64,000 bases of DNA from Terrabacter sp. Root85 (GTDB lineage: Bacteria > Actinomycetota > Actinomycetes > Actinomycetales > Dermatophilaceae). Position 1 is the first letter of the stretch; each line of letters opens with the position of its first letter. Shown in pieces: positions 8,424 through 16,072 of the stretch. The translations under genes were made by a program, and so were the position numbers. The notes under the pieces are model-generated. The model worked only from the letters and a program-made list of their open reading frames with translations. It was not told where the DNA came from and ran no database searches. The stretch is taken from positions 97,234 through 161,233 of the forward strand of contig NZ_LMIW01000015.1 of assembly GCF_001429185.1 (NCBI RefSeq). The letters are read 5' to 3'.

Positions 8424-8433
8424 ACCGCCGTTC

Positions 8434-8473
8434 GAGGTGATGCCGGCACCGACATCGCTCGCGACATCACCTC
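8434..8473. terminator. Inverted repeat between convergent genes (possible terminator)
   Basis: GAGGTGATG (8434-8442) is complementary to CATCACCTC (8465-8473) with a 22-nt loop. A second small stem, CTCCG/CGGAG (8471-8475/8481-8485), follows. The element lies in the 99-bp space between the convergent TauE-like and carbonic anhydrase genes. No T-tract is present. Confidence 0.4.
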
Positions 8474-8522
8474 CGTCCAGCGGAGGGTATGCCGGGTGGC
8501 CCGCCGCCGCGCGTGCGCGCGC

Positions 8523-9038
8523 TCAGGCGCTGGTGGCGTCGCGGTGGCGGCGGGCGAGCTCGACGTAGACCTCGGCGTTGGCGCGGATGCGCGCGAGCCC
8601 CGGCTCGTCGATCTCGCGGCGGATCTTCCCCGGCACGCCGGCGACGAGCGACCGGGGCGGGATGACGGCACCCTCGGGCACGACGGCGCCCGCGGCGATG
8701 AGGCTGCCCGCGCCGATGCGTGCTCCGTTGAGCACGATGGCACCCATCCCGACGAGGCAGTCGTCCTCGACGGTGCAGCCGTGGAGGACGGCACGGTGGC
8801 CGACCGACACGCCGGCGCCGATGCTCGTCGGGTGTCCGGCATCGGTGTGCACGACGACACCGTCCTGCAGGTTGCTGCCCTCGCCGAGCACGATCGGGTC
8901 GAAGTCCGCACGGAGCACGGCGGTGTACCAGACGCTCGAGCCCGCGCGGAGGTCGACGGCCCCGACGAGGTCGGCGCTCGGCGCCACCCAGGCGGTCTCG
9001 TGGACCACCGGGGTGACGCCGGCGAGGCTGACGATCAC
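8523..9038 (-). CDS. Gamma carbonic anhydrase family protein
   Basis: A 171-residue left-handed beta-helix protein of the gamma carbonic anhydrase/YrdA family. Hexapeptide repeats run from AWVAPSADLVGAVDLRAGSS through VVPEGAVIPPRSLVAG. The zinc ligands can be placed at GVVVHTDAGHP and VSVGHRAVLHGC, and QDGVVVH is the usual active-site strand. The C-terminal helix (ANAEVYVELARRHRDA) is also typical. The GTG at 9038 starts 1 nt inside the end region of the upstream peptide transporter gene (stop 9040-9042), so the two are an operon. A longer in-frame upstream extension would be antisense-like Ser/Arg sequence inside the transporter gene and is rejected. Whether this member hydrates CO2 is unknown. 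Confidence 0.85.
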   Translation of the reverse strand: MIVSLAGVTPVVHETAWVAPSADLVGAVDLRAGSSVWYTAVLRADFDPIVLGEGSNLQDGVVVHTDAGHPTSIGAGVSVGHRAVLHGCTVEDDCLVGMGAIVLNGARIGAGSLIAAGAVVPEGAVIPPRSLVAGVPGKIRREIDEPGLARIRANAEVYVELARRHRDATSA

Positions 9039-9039
9039 G

Positions 9040-10596
9040 TCAGTGCACCGAGACGCTGTCGGCGCGGTCGCTGCTGGCGACGCGGTCGGTGGCGTGCAGC
9101 TCGGCCGTCGACATCTTGCGACGGATCCACGGCACGAGCGCCAGGAGCACGCCGGCGACGACGAGGGTGATGACGCCGTTGACGAGGTAGTACACCGCGT
9201 CGCTGAGGCCGCCCATCGCCTGGATGAGCTGCGCGGCGATGGCCTGGCCCGCGGCGCTGCCGAGGAACCACAGCGCCATGGCCTGGCTCGCGAAGGCGCG
9301 CGGCGCGAGACGGGTCGTGGCCGAGAGTCCCACCGGCGAGAGGCACAGCTCGGCGACGGTCTGCATGACGAAGACGCCGCCGAGGATGTAGACGGGCGCC
9401 GTGTTGTCCTGGAACGTCGCGAAGGCCCACGACATGGCGAGGGCCGAGAGGCCGATGATCGTGACACCGAGGACGAACTTCATCGGCGTCGAGGGCGAGC
9501 GTCCGGCGCGCTTGGTCCAGATCCAGCCGAAGACCGGCGCGAGCAGGACGATGGCGAGCGGGTTGATCGACTGGAACCACTCGGGGTTGATGGTGATGCC
9601 CGCCGTCTCCTTGACGGTGTTCTCGGCGGCGAAGATCGCCATCTTGCCGGCGGCCTGCTCGAAGATCATCCAGAAGAGCATCGCGCCGATCCACAGCGGG
9701 AGGTAGGCGGCGAGGTGCGACTTCTCCTCGCGCTCGACCTTGGGGCTGCGGAACATCATCGTGAAGTACGCGATGGGCGTCAGCACGGCGACGATCGAGA
9801 TCGCGTCGATGACCTGGTCGAGGACGGTGTCGCGCCACAGGCCGGCGAGCACGACGATGACCGCGAAGGCGACGACGGCGCCGACGGCGAGGGCCGACAC
9901 GCGGCCGCGCTCCTCGGGCGAGAGCGGGTTGGGCACGTCGTCGACAGCGGGGCCGAGGGCCTTGCGACCGAGGACGAACCACACGATGGCGATGGCCATG
10001 CCGACGGCCGCGGCCGAGAAGCCGGCGTGGTAGCCGTAGTGCTCACGCAGCCACCCGACGACGAGCGGCGAGAAGAACGAGCCGATGTTGATCGACATGT
10101 AGAAGATCGAGAAGCCGCCGTCGCGACGTGCGTCCTCGGGCTTGTAGAGCGTGCCCACCATGGCGGAGACGTTGGGCTTGAGCAGACCGGTGCCGAGGGC
10201 CACGAGCGCGATGCCGAGCCAGGCGGTCGCCGCGGCCGGGACGGCGAGGCAGACGTGGCCGGCCATGATGACGACCGCGCCGTAGAGCGTCGAGCGGCGG
10301 GCGCCGAAGAGCCGGTCGGCGGTGAAGCCGCCGATGATCGACAGGAGGTAGACGGACGCGCCGTAGATCGCGACGACGGCGGTGCCGGTGGTCTCGTCGA
10401 TGCCGAGGCCGCCGTTGGCCACGGTGTCGATGAGGAAGTAGAGCAGGATGGCGCGCATCCCGTAGTAGGAGAAGCGCTCCCACAGCTCGACGAAGAAGAG
10501 GGTCGACAGTCCCTTGGGGTGCCCGAGGAAGGCCCGGTCGTCGGCGCTGGCGCCCGAGTCGGGAGTCGGTGGTCGGTCCTGGGTCTGTGTGGTCAT
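9040..10596 (-). CDS. POT/PTR family peptide MFS transporter
   Basis: A 518-residue proton-dependent oligopeptide transporter. The first helix has the family signature LFFVELWERFSYYGMRAIL (the ExxERFxYY motif that couples protons), followed by GGFTADRLFGARRST, and FSIFYMSINIGSFFSPLVVG is the second PTR signature. About 14 transmembrane segments are visible. It imports di- and tripeptides across the cytoplasmic membrane. The ATG at 10596 has GGGAG at good spacing; an upstream in-frame start at 10647 lacks one. It is followed directly by the gamma carbonic anhydrase gene. Confidence 0.9.
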   Translation of the reverse strand: MTTQTQDRPPTPDSGASADDRAFLGHPKGLSTLFFVELWERFSYYGMRAILLYFLIDTVANGGLGIDETTGTAVVAIYGASVYLLSIIGGFTADRLFGARRSTLYGAVVIMAGHVCLAVPAAATAWLGIALVALGTGLLKPNVSAMVGTLYKPEDARRDGGFSIFYMSINIGSFFSPLVVGWLREHYGYHAGFSAAAVGMAIAIVWFVLGRKALGPAVDDVPNPLSPEERGRVSALAVGAVVAFAVIVVLAGLWRDTVLDQVIDAISIVAVLTPIAYFTMMFRSPKVEREEKSHLAAYLPLWIGAMLFWMIFEQAAGKMAIFAAENTVKETAGITINPEWFQSINPLAIVLLAPVFGWIWTKRAGRSPSTPMKFVLGVTIIGLSALAMSWAFATFQDNTAPVYILGGVFVMQTVAELCLSPVGLSATTRLAPRAFASQAMALWFLGSAAGQAIAAQLIQAMGGLSDAVYYLVNGVITLVVAGVLLALVPWIRRKMSTAELHATDRVASSDRADSVSVH

Positions 10597-10674
10597 GCGA
10601 GTCTCCCAGCCCCTCGTGGGGGCAGTTCGATGGTTGGACAACCACACAAAACTAGAGGGGTCCCGCCGTCGGAC

Positions 10675-12345
10675 TCAAACCGTGGAGGTGCGCGCGACGC
10701 CGGTCCGCAGCGCCAGCGCGTCCTTGACGAGGCCGGTCGCGAGGGCCGCACCGACGCCCTCGCCCGCACGGATCCGCAGGTCGAGGAGGGGCTCGAGACC
10801 CAGCTCGCGGAGCACGAGGGCGTGGGCCTTCTCACGTGACCGCTGGCCGGCGACGAGGTGCGCCGCGACCGCCGGCTCGAGGCGCACGGCGGCGAGCGCA
10901 CACACCGACGTGGCGAGGCCGTCGAGCACCACGACCCCTCCGGACTCGGCCACCCCGAGCACGATCCCGGTGAGGACGGCGAGCTCTCCCCCGCCGAGGC
11001 GACGGACGGCCTCGTCGGGGCCGACCCGCCCGACCCGGGCGAGCGCCTGCGTCACGACGTCGCGCTTGCGGTCGAGCATCGCGGCGTCGGCGGACGACCC
11101 GCGGCCGACGACGTCGTCGGCCGGCACGTCGAGCAGGGCTGCGGCGAGTGCGGCCGCCACGGTCGTGTTGCCGACACCGACCTCGCCGAGCGCCACGGGT
11201 CCGGCGCCCGCCAGCGCGCGACCGCGGTCGCGACCGAGGGCGAGCAGGGCGGCATACGCCACCTCATCGAGTGCGTCGGAGGTGACGAGATCGCCTCTGC
11301 TGCAACCGATCCCGGCGTCGATGAACTCAACGTCGAGGCCCGCAGCGCGAGCCGCGACAGCCCCCATCGACGTGCCCTCACGGGTCGCGCGAGCGACGTC
11401 GGCAGTGACCGTCGGGTCGAAGGCGGAGATGCCGTATGCCGTCACGGCATGGTCGGCGGCCGCGACGACGAGGGTGCCCCGACCGTCCACGGCCGCGAGC
11501 GCGGTGACGCGGTCGAGGACGGTGTCGAGGACCCCGAGCGAGCCCGGCACCGTGAGGAGGTCGTCGGAGCGGTCGCGGGCGGCGACGACGTCGGCCGGCT
11601 CCGGCGCACGCAGGTGGGAGGGCGGGGCGTCGCGCTCGGTCCAGCGTTCGCGCATGACGACCTGCTCGAGCGGGAGGCGCCTGCTCCAGCCGGCCCGCTC
11701 GAGGCCGGGCTCGGGCGGCCGCTCGTCGGGCCAGCCGAGGCAGAGCCAACCGAGGGTCTCGACGCCGTCGGGCAGGCCGAGCAGGTCGGCGAGCTCGGCC
11801 GGCTCGAAGAGGGTGACCCAGCCGAGACCGAGGCCGTGGGCCCGGGCCGTCAGCCAGATGTTCTCGATGGCCGCCGCGCACGACCAGAGGTCGGCGTCGG
11901 GGAAGGTGGCCCGACCGAGCACCCCGGCGGCCGGGGTGCGGCGGTCGCACGCGACGACGACGCCGACGGGCGCCTCCCGGATGCCCTCGAGGCGCAGGTC
12001 GAGCAGGCCGCGCGCCGACTCCTCCGTCATCCCGGCGGCCTGGCGCAGGCGGCTCCGGTCGGCCATGAGGGCGGCGGTGTCACGGATCGCGGCCTCGGTG
12101 ACGACGACGAAGCGCCACGGCTGGCTGTGCCCGACCGACGGACCGAGGTGACCGGCCGTGAGCACCGCGGTGAGCACGTCGTCGGGCACGGGGTCGGGTC
12201 TGAAGCGGCGGATGTCGCGGCGAGCGCCGACGACCCGCTCGAGCGAGGCGAGGTCGTCGCGCAGCGCCCACGCGTCGGGCGCCTGGGCCCGCTCGGCGGC
12301 CGACGACGGGTCACCGATCGTCGGGACGGGCCTGCGGTAGCTCAC
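10675..12345 (-). CDS. BluB-CobT fusion: DMB synthase + nicotinate-nucleotide-DMB phosphoribosyltransferase
   Basis: A 556-residue bifunctional protein. Residues 30-235 are BluB-like nitroreductase fold (RRDIRRFRPDPVPDDVLTAV, GHSQPWRFVVV, GLGLGWVTLFEP), which breaks down reduced flavin to 5,6-dimethylbenzimidazole. Residues 255-556 are CobT, which activates that base to alpha-ribazole phosphate: AAADHAVTAYGISAF, ALGEVGVGNTTVAAAL, and RAGEGVGAALA, which contains the catalytic Glu. CobT is usually about 350 residues, so this domain is slightly short at its N-terminus. Joining the two steps would channel the lower ligand of cobamides. The GTG start has a leaderless TAGAGT box 7 nt upstream. The 3' end lies 78 bp from the transporter start. 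Confidence 0.88.
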   Translation of the reverse strand: MSYRRPVPTIGDPSSAAERAQAPDAWALRDDLASLERVVGARRDIRRFRPDPVPDDVLTAVLTAGHLGPSVGHSQPWRFVVVTEAAIRDTAALMADRSRLRQAAGMTEESARGLLDLRLEGIREAPVGVVVACDRRTPAAGVLGRATFPDADLWSCAAAIENIWLTARAHGLGLGWVTLFEPAELADLLGLPDGVETLGWLCLGWPDERPPEPGLERAGWSRRLPLEQVVMRERWTERDAPPSHLRAPEPADVVAARDRSDDLLTVPGSLGVLDTVLDRVTALAAVDGRGTLVVAAADHAVTAYGISAFDPTVTADVARATREGTSMGAVAARAAGLDVEFIDAGIGCSRGDLVTSDALDEVAYAALLALGRDRGRALAGAGPVALGEVGVGNTTVAAALAAALLDVPADDVVGRGSSADAAMLDRKRDVVTQALARVGRVGPDEAVRRLGGGELAVLTGIVLGVAESGGVVVLDGLATSVCALAAVRLEPAVAAHLVAGQRSREKAHALVLRELGLEPLLDLRIRAGEGVGAALATGLVKDALALRTGVARTSTV

Positions 12346-12352
12346 GGGGCCG

Positions 12353-12358
12353 ACTCTA
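12353..12358 (-). promoter_or_regulatory. Leaderless -10 box of bluB-cobT
   Basis: On the minus strand TAGAGT is followed by 7 nt and the GTG at 12345. Confidence 0.5.
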
Positions 12359-12367
12359 ACGAGGAGC

Positions 12368-13207
12368 TCACTCGATCCAGGACCGGGTCACGCCGAGCAC
12401 GCGGCTGCCGTCCGTGTCGGCGAGCGACATGCCGACGAAGGCGGTCGCGCCCTCCGAGGTCTGCCAGCGGAAGCGGTGCTCGGCCGACGTCGCGGCGTCG
12501 GCGATGGCGACCGCGGCGTCCCGGGAGGACTGCGCGTTGGCGAAGGCGCCCGCGGACCGCGCGAGGTACGCGTCGAGCTGGGCGGCATACGGGTCGGCGG
12601 GATCGCCCCCGGGACGGGCCACGTTGCCGACGAAGTCGCTCGCGACGGCCGCGGGCTCGATGACCGAGACGTGCACGCCGTGGGCGAGCATGACGACGGC
12701 GAGCGACTGCATGAAGCCCTCGACGGCGAACTTGGCGCCGCAGTAGGCGTCGGCGAACGGCTGCCCGACGGCGCCGCCGACGCTCGTCACGGTGAGCACG
12801 GTGCCGGACCCGGCCGAGCGCATGTGGGGCAGGACGAGCTTGGTCAGGGCGACGGGCCCGAGGTAGTTGACCTCGAGCTGGTCGCGGATCTCGTCGAGGC
12901 TCAGCTGCTCGGCGGTGGCGACGGCGCCCCGGCCGGCGTTGTTGACGAGGACGTCGAGGCGGCCGTGGTCGGCGAGCGCCCCGTCGACGCAGTGCCGGGC
13001 GGCCTCGTGGTCGGTGACGTCGAGGGCTCGCACGTCGAGCTCGACGCCGGCCTCGGTCGCGGCATCGGTCAGCGCCGCGGACCGGCTCGTGTCGCGCATC
13101 GTCGCGACGACGGTGAGGCCGCGGCGGGCCAGCTCGACGGCGGTGTGCAGGCCCATGCCCGAGGAGGTTCCGGTGACGAGGGCGACCGGCTGCCCGTTGG
13201 CGTTCAT
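12368..13207 (-). CDS. Short-chain dehydrogenase/reductase (classical SDR)
   Basis: A 279-residue classical SDR. The cofactor motif TGTSSGMG is at residues 12-19, NNAG near 90, the catalytic Ser in VTSVGGAVG, and YCGAK gives the YxxxK pair. The residue after the second strand is Arg (ATMRDTSR), which favours NADP(H). The late segment VIEPAAVASDF is the usual post-catalytic loop. The substrate is not predictable. The ATG at 13207 has a TAGCGT box 7 nt upstream. It lies between the BluB-CobT gene and a MarR gene on the same strand, but the leaderless promoter suggests its own transcript. Confidence 0.88.
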   Translation of the reverse strand: MNANGQPVALVTGTSSGMGLHTAVELARRGLTVVATMRDTSRSAALTDAATEAGVELDVRALDVTDHEAARHCVDGALADHGRLDVLVNNAGRGAVATAEQLSLDEIRDQLEVNYLGPVALTKLVLPHMRSAGSGTVLTVTSVGGAVGQPFADAYCGAKFAVEGFMQSLAVVMLAHGVHVSVIEPAAVASDFVGNVARPGGDPADPYAAQLDAYLARSAGAFANAQSSRDAAVAIADAATSAEHRFRWQTSEGATAFVGMSLADTDGSRVLGVTRSWIE

Positions 13208-13214
13208 GCGGGCG

Positions 13215-13220
13215 ACGCTA
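13215..13220 (-). promoter_or_regulatory. Leaderless -10 box of the SDR gene
   Basis: On the minus strand TAGCGT is followed by 7 nt and the ATG at 13207. Confidence 0.5.
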
Positions 13221-13241
13221 CGCCCGCGACGCCGGCCCGGG

Positions 13242-13754
13242 CTACGCGTCGATGTCGTCGAGCCCCGCGATGACGATGTCGAGGAGCCGGGCCAGCTCGT
13301 GCCGCTCCGAGTCGGACAGCCCGCGCAGGGTGTCGCTCTCGACGACGTTGGACTCGCGGACCGCGGCGCTGAACAGGGCCCACCCGTCCTTCGTCAGGGA
13401 GACGAGGGTGCGGGTGCGGTTGGACTCGTCGGGGCGGCGCTGGAGCAGGCCGCGGCCGGCCATCTTGTCGAGGCGGTGCGTCATCGACGAGGGGGCGACG
13501 TTGGAGAGGTCGGCGAGCTGGCTCGGGGTGAGGCACGTGTCGCCCGCGCGGGCCAGGGAGGCGAGCACCGACCACTCGCCCTGGGTCAGGTCGAGGTCGG
13601 CGAACTGCCGGACGTACCACTGGTCGAGCTTCTTCGTCACGGAGAACACCGCGGTGATGACCCGCTGGACGGACTCCTCACCGCCGGCGGCCACGTAGGT
13701 CGCGACGTCCGCGGCGTGCTCCTGCTGGGCGGTCGGTCGTCGCTTCGCTGCCAT
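13242..13754 (-). CDS. MarR family regulator
   Basis: A 170-residue MarR-type winged helix protein. LDLTQGEWSVLASLARAGDT leads into the DNA-binding region TPSQLADLSNVAPSSMTHRLDKMAGRGLLQRRPDESNRTRTLVSLT, which shows the recognition helix and the wing with its conserved Asp-Arg pair. The ATG at 13754 gives MAAKRRPTAQQ; a GTG at 13772 would add six residues, and neither has a strong ribosome site. It is divergent from an MFS transporter gene, and three tandem palindromes lie between them, so it most likely represses that transporter and itself and is released by a small hydrophobic or phenolic ligand. Confidence 0.85.
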   Translation of the reverse strand: MAAKRRPTAQQEHAADVATYVAAGGEESVQRVITAVFSVTKKLDQWYVRQFADLDLTQGEWSVLASLARAGDTCLTPSQLADLSNVAPSSMTHRLDKMAGRGLLQRRPDESNRTRTLVSLTKDGWALFSAAVRESNVVESDTLRGLSDSERHELARLLDIVIAGLDDIDA

Positions 13755-13794
13755 GGAAAGGCATTGTCGCACCCGGGTGGGCTGGTGCTACTCT

Positions 13795-13834
13795 TTCGAC
13801 GTCGAACTTCGATGACGAAATATTCGATACCGAA
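13795..13834. promoter_or_regulatory. Three tandem TTCG-N4-CGAA palindromes (MarR operator)
   Basis: TTCG-ACGT-CGAA at 13795-13806 (perfect 12-bp palindrome), TTCG-ATGA-CGAA at 13808-13819 and TTCG-ATAC-CGAA at 13823-13834. Centres are 13 and 15 bp apart. They lie between the divergent MarR and MFS genes, about 55 bp before the MFS start and 40 bp before the MarR start. A TACTCT -10-like box (13789-13794) touches the first palindrome on the plus strand. Confidence 0.65.
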
Positions 13835-13887
13835 GCTGCGTTGACTCCCGAAGTCCGCCTCCCCGTCCCCGAAAGGGTGTGAAACCC

Positions 13888-15174
13888 ATGCGCACCAAGC
13901 TGCTCATCCTCGCGTCGTCCATCGGCATGCTCGGATGGGGCACCGTGCTGCCCTACCAGTACGCGTATGCGGCCAACACCCGCGGCTGGGGCGCCCTCGC
14001 TGCCGCCCTGGCCAGCACGCTCTTCTCGGTCGGCGCGCTCGTCGCCGCACCCTTCGCCGGGCGCCTCAGCGACCGCTACAACCCGGTCACCGTCGCCGTC
14101 GTGGCCAAGCTGCTCGCCGCCGTCGGCGTCGGCAGCCTCGTCTGGGCCGGGTCGGCGCCGGCCTTCCTCGTCGGCATGTTCGTCTTCGGCTTCGGCCTGA
14201 CCGCAGCCGGCCCCGCCGCGTCGGTGCTCGTGCTGCGCTGGGCCGGGAGCGACGACCGTCGCAAGGTCTTCGCCTACAAGTTCACGGCCGAGGCCATCGG
14301 CATGGCCCTCGGCGCCTTCGTCGCCGGCCAGTTCGTCGACCTCTCGCGCGCCGACGGCATGACGTTCGCGTTCATCGCGGCGGGTGCGGGCTTCGCGATC
14401 TCGGCCGTCCTCATCCACGTCGCCGGCATCGGCGCCCCGAGCGAGGTGGCCCCCGACCTCGCCGCCGGCGAGGCGGAGACGCAGCTCGGCACGATGGAGG
14501 CCCTGCGCCGCATCTTCGCCGTGCCGGCCCTGCGCTGGACCGCGGTCGTCGCGGTGGCCCTGGCCCTCGGCTTCTACGCGCAGTTCGAGTCCGGCCTGCC
14601 GGCATACGCCCTCACCGTCCTCGACGTCGACGAGTCCGCCATCGGTCTCGCGGCCGCCGTCAACTGCGTCGTCATCGTGGCCCTGCAGGTCGTCGTCGTG
14701 CGGGTCACCGCGCGCCGCAACGCGGCCAGCCTGCTCATGGTCGTCGGCGCCATCTGGACCCTGTCGTGGGTCGTCCTCTCGGTCGCGCAGCTCACGCCGC
14801 AGGTCGCCTCGGCCCTCTTCGTCACGACGTTCGGCATCTTCGCCGTCGGCGAGACGATGTACGCACCCGTGCTCAACCCGCTCACCGCGAGCCTCGCTCC
14901 CCGCGGGCTCGTCGGCACGACGCTGGGCACGTTCACGGCGATCCAGACGACCTTCTCGGCCGTCGGGCCGCTCGTCGCCGGCGCCCTGCTCGGGATGGGG
15001 CTCGCCAACGGCTTCCTCGGTCTGCACCTCGTCATCAGCCTCGTCGCCGTCTACGGCGCGTGGCGCCTGCGCGCCGCGCTCCGGGACCGCCGCGTCGAGG
15101 AGCGTCGGGAGGCTGCACACCGAGCCGCCGCCGAGCCGTCGCTCGAACCGGCCCCGGCGCCGGTCGCCGCCTGA
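13888..15174 (+). CDS. MFS transporter
   Basis: A 428-residue major facilitator with 12 predicted membrane helices. The loop between helices 2 and 3 is FAGRLSDRYNPVTVAVVAKL, the MFS motif A (G-x-L-x-D-R). A long central loop (EVAPDLAAGEAETQLGTMEAL) joins the two halves, and the C-terminus is charged and cytoplasmic (RDRRVEERREAAHRAAAEPS). The ATG at 13888 has AAAGGGTG about 10 nt upstream; a GTG at 13879 is too close to it. Divergence from a MarR gene with palindromes between suggests a regulated exporter of a toxic or aromatic compound, but the substrate is unknown. Confidence 0.87.
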   Translation: MRTKLLILASSIGMLGWGTVLPYQYAYAANTRGWGALAAALASTLFSVGALVAAPFAGRLSDRYNPVTVAVVAKLLAAVGVGSLVWAGSAPAFLVGMFVFGFGLTAAGPAASVLVLRWAGSDDRRKVFAYKFTAEAIGMALGAFVAGQFVDLSRADGMTFAFIAAGAGFAISAVLIHVAGIGAPSEVAPDLAAGEAETQLGTMEALRRIFAVPALRWTAVVAVALALGFYAQFESGLPAYALTVLDVDESAIGLAAAVNCVVIVALQVVVVRVTARRNAASLLMVVGAIWTLSWVVLSVAQLTPQVASALFVTTFGIFAVGETMYAPVLNPLTASLAPRGLVGTTLGTFTAIQTTFSAVGPLVAGALLGMGLANGFLGLHLVISLVAVYGAWRLRAALRDRRVEERREAAHRAAAEPSLEPAPAPVAA

Positions 15175-15219
15175 CCTCGCCGGCCTCGCTCCCTCACGGG
15201 GCGAGGTCGGCGACCGGCG
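15158..15219. terminator. Two-part hairpin over the ends of convergent genes (bidirectional terminator)
   Basis: Outer stem CGCCGGTCGCC (15158-15168) pairs with GGCGACCGGCG (15209-15219); after a 4-nt bulge the inner stem GACCTCGCC (15173-15181) pairs with GGCGAGGTC (15200-15208). Together 20 perfect pairs. It covers the last codons and stops of both the MFS gene and the DUF5995 gene. There is no T-tract. Confidence 0.6.
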
Positions 15220-15955
15220 TCAGCAGGTAGCGCCCGGCCATCCCCACGGTGCGCGACAGGGTGGCGAGGAAGTCGGTGCGCAACGGCTCGACGCCCTCCA
15301 GCGACCACAGCACGCGGGCGTTCGTCCACGCGGCGTCGCGGGCGCGCGCGATGCTCCAGCCGCTGACGAGGTTGGCGACCGGGCCGGCGTACTGCTCGTC
15401 GACGGTGAGCGCGATGCCGTCGAGGAACGATCGGCGCACGTCCTCCTGGACGGCGGCGAGCAGGTCGTTGACCCGGTGGTAGTCGTCCTCGACCCCGGGG
15501 CTGTCCGGCGACAGGCCCAGCTGGCGGCACGTCGTGACGACGGCCAGCGGCAGGTCGTGGTTGATGTGGGCGTTCATCCCGGCGAGCGCGAACTGGATCG
15601 GCACCCGGCCCTGCTCGAGCCGGCACGTGAAGAGCGGCGCCCACGACGGGTCGGGAGTGCCCGCGCCGACCGCGTCGAGGTAGAGCCCGGCGAAGACGAG
15701 GTCGAGCCGCGTCACGAAGGCCGGGTTGCCGAACCACCCCTCGACGAGCCGGTCACGGACGAGCTCGGTGACGCGGAGGTACATCCGGTTGAAGGCCACG
15801 ACACCGTCGGTCGACGGCAGGGCGCGGTCGATCTCGTGCATCCGCTCGACGAGCGCGTCGACCGTCGCCGGCTGGCCGGGCGCCGGCGGCTCGGGCCGCG
15901 GCTGGCTCCCGATCCGCGAGCGGACCCACGCCACCGCGCCGGAGAACCACCCCAT
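15194..15955 (-). CDS. DUF5995 family protein
   Basis: A 253-residue, mostly helical protein that follows the DUF5995 pattern: VDALVERMHEIDRALPSTDG, AFNRMYLRVTELV, LDLVFAGLYLDAV, WAPLFTCRLEQGRVPIQFAL and AGMNAHINHDLPLAVV. The invariant-looking NAHINHDL segment has two His residues and an Asp that could bind metal. The function of the family is unknown. The N-terminal WFSGAVAWVRSRIG could be a short membrane-associating helix, and a Pro-rich linker follows. A leaderless TAGCGT box lies 6 nt before the ATG. It is convergent with the MFS gene and shares a terminator with it. Confidence 0.8.
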   Translation of the reverse strand: MGWFSGAVAWVRSRIGSQPRPEPPAPGQPATVDALVERMHEIDRALPSTDGVVAFNRMYLRVTELVRDRLVEGWFGNPAFVTRLDLVFAGLYLDAVGAGTPDPSWAPLFTCRLEQGRVPIQFALAGMNAHINHDLPLAVVTTCRQLGLSPDSPGVEDDYHRVNDLLAAVQEDVRRSFLDGIALTVDEQYAGPVANLVSGWSIARARDAAWTNARVLWSLEGVEPLRTDFLATLSRTVGMAGRYLLTPVADLAP

Positions 15956-15961
15956 GGGCCG

Positions 15962-15967
15962 ACGCTA
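15962..15967 (-). promoter_or_regulatory. Leaderless -10 box of the DUF5995 gene
   Basis: On the minus strand TAGCGT is followed by 6 nt and the ATG at 15955. Confidence 0.55.
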
Positions 15968-15998
15968 GCGGCTCAGCGCGTCCCGGGTGGGCAAGACG

Positions 15999-16012
15999 CG
16001 GGACCAAGGCCT
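15999..16012. promoter_or_regulatory. DosR/DevR-like half-site upstream of small membrane protein
   Basis: CGGGACCAAGGCCT resembles the actinobacterial DosR/DevR box (GGGACT-WW-AGTCCC) in its left half and central spacing. It lies about 60 bp before the gene at 16073. The right half is degenerate, so this is a weak call. Confidence 0.3.
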
Positions 16013-16072
16013 CTGACGCGCGCGCTCCGGGTGAGCCACGCTGGAAGGAGACGAGGAAAGGAGGTGAGGACG

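Noticed and set aside
9039-9467. N-terminal extension of the carbonic anhydrase frame
   Set aside because: Ser/Arg/Pro-only sequence inside the peptide transporter gene; the hexapeptide fold begins at the GTG at 9038.
10597-12367. Cobalamin riboswitch near the BluB-CobT gene
   Set aside because: Gaps of 78 and 22 bp are too short for the riboswitch and lack the B12-box; the gene appears leaderless.
13678-15120. 480-codon minus-strand frame opposite the MFS gene
   Set aside because: No motif, extreme Arg/Asp/Gly content and it covers the promoter region of the MarR/MFS pair; the MFS helices are on the plus strand.
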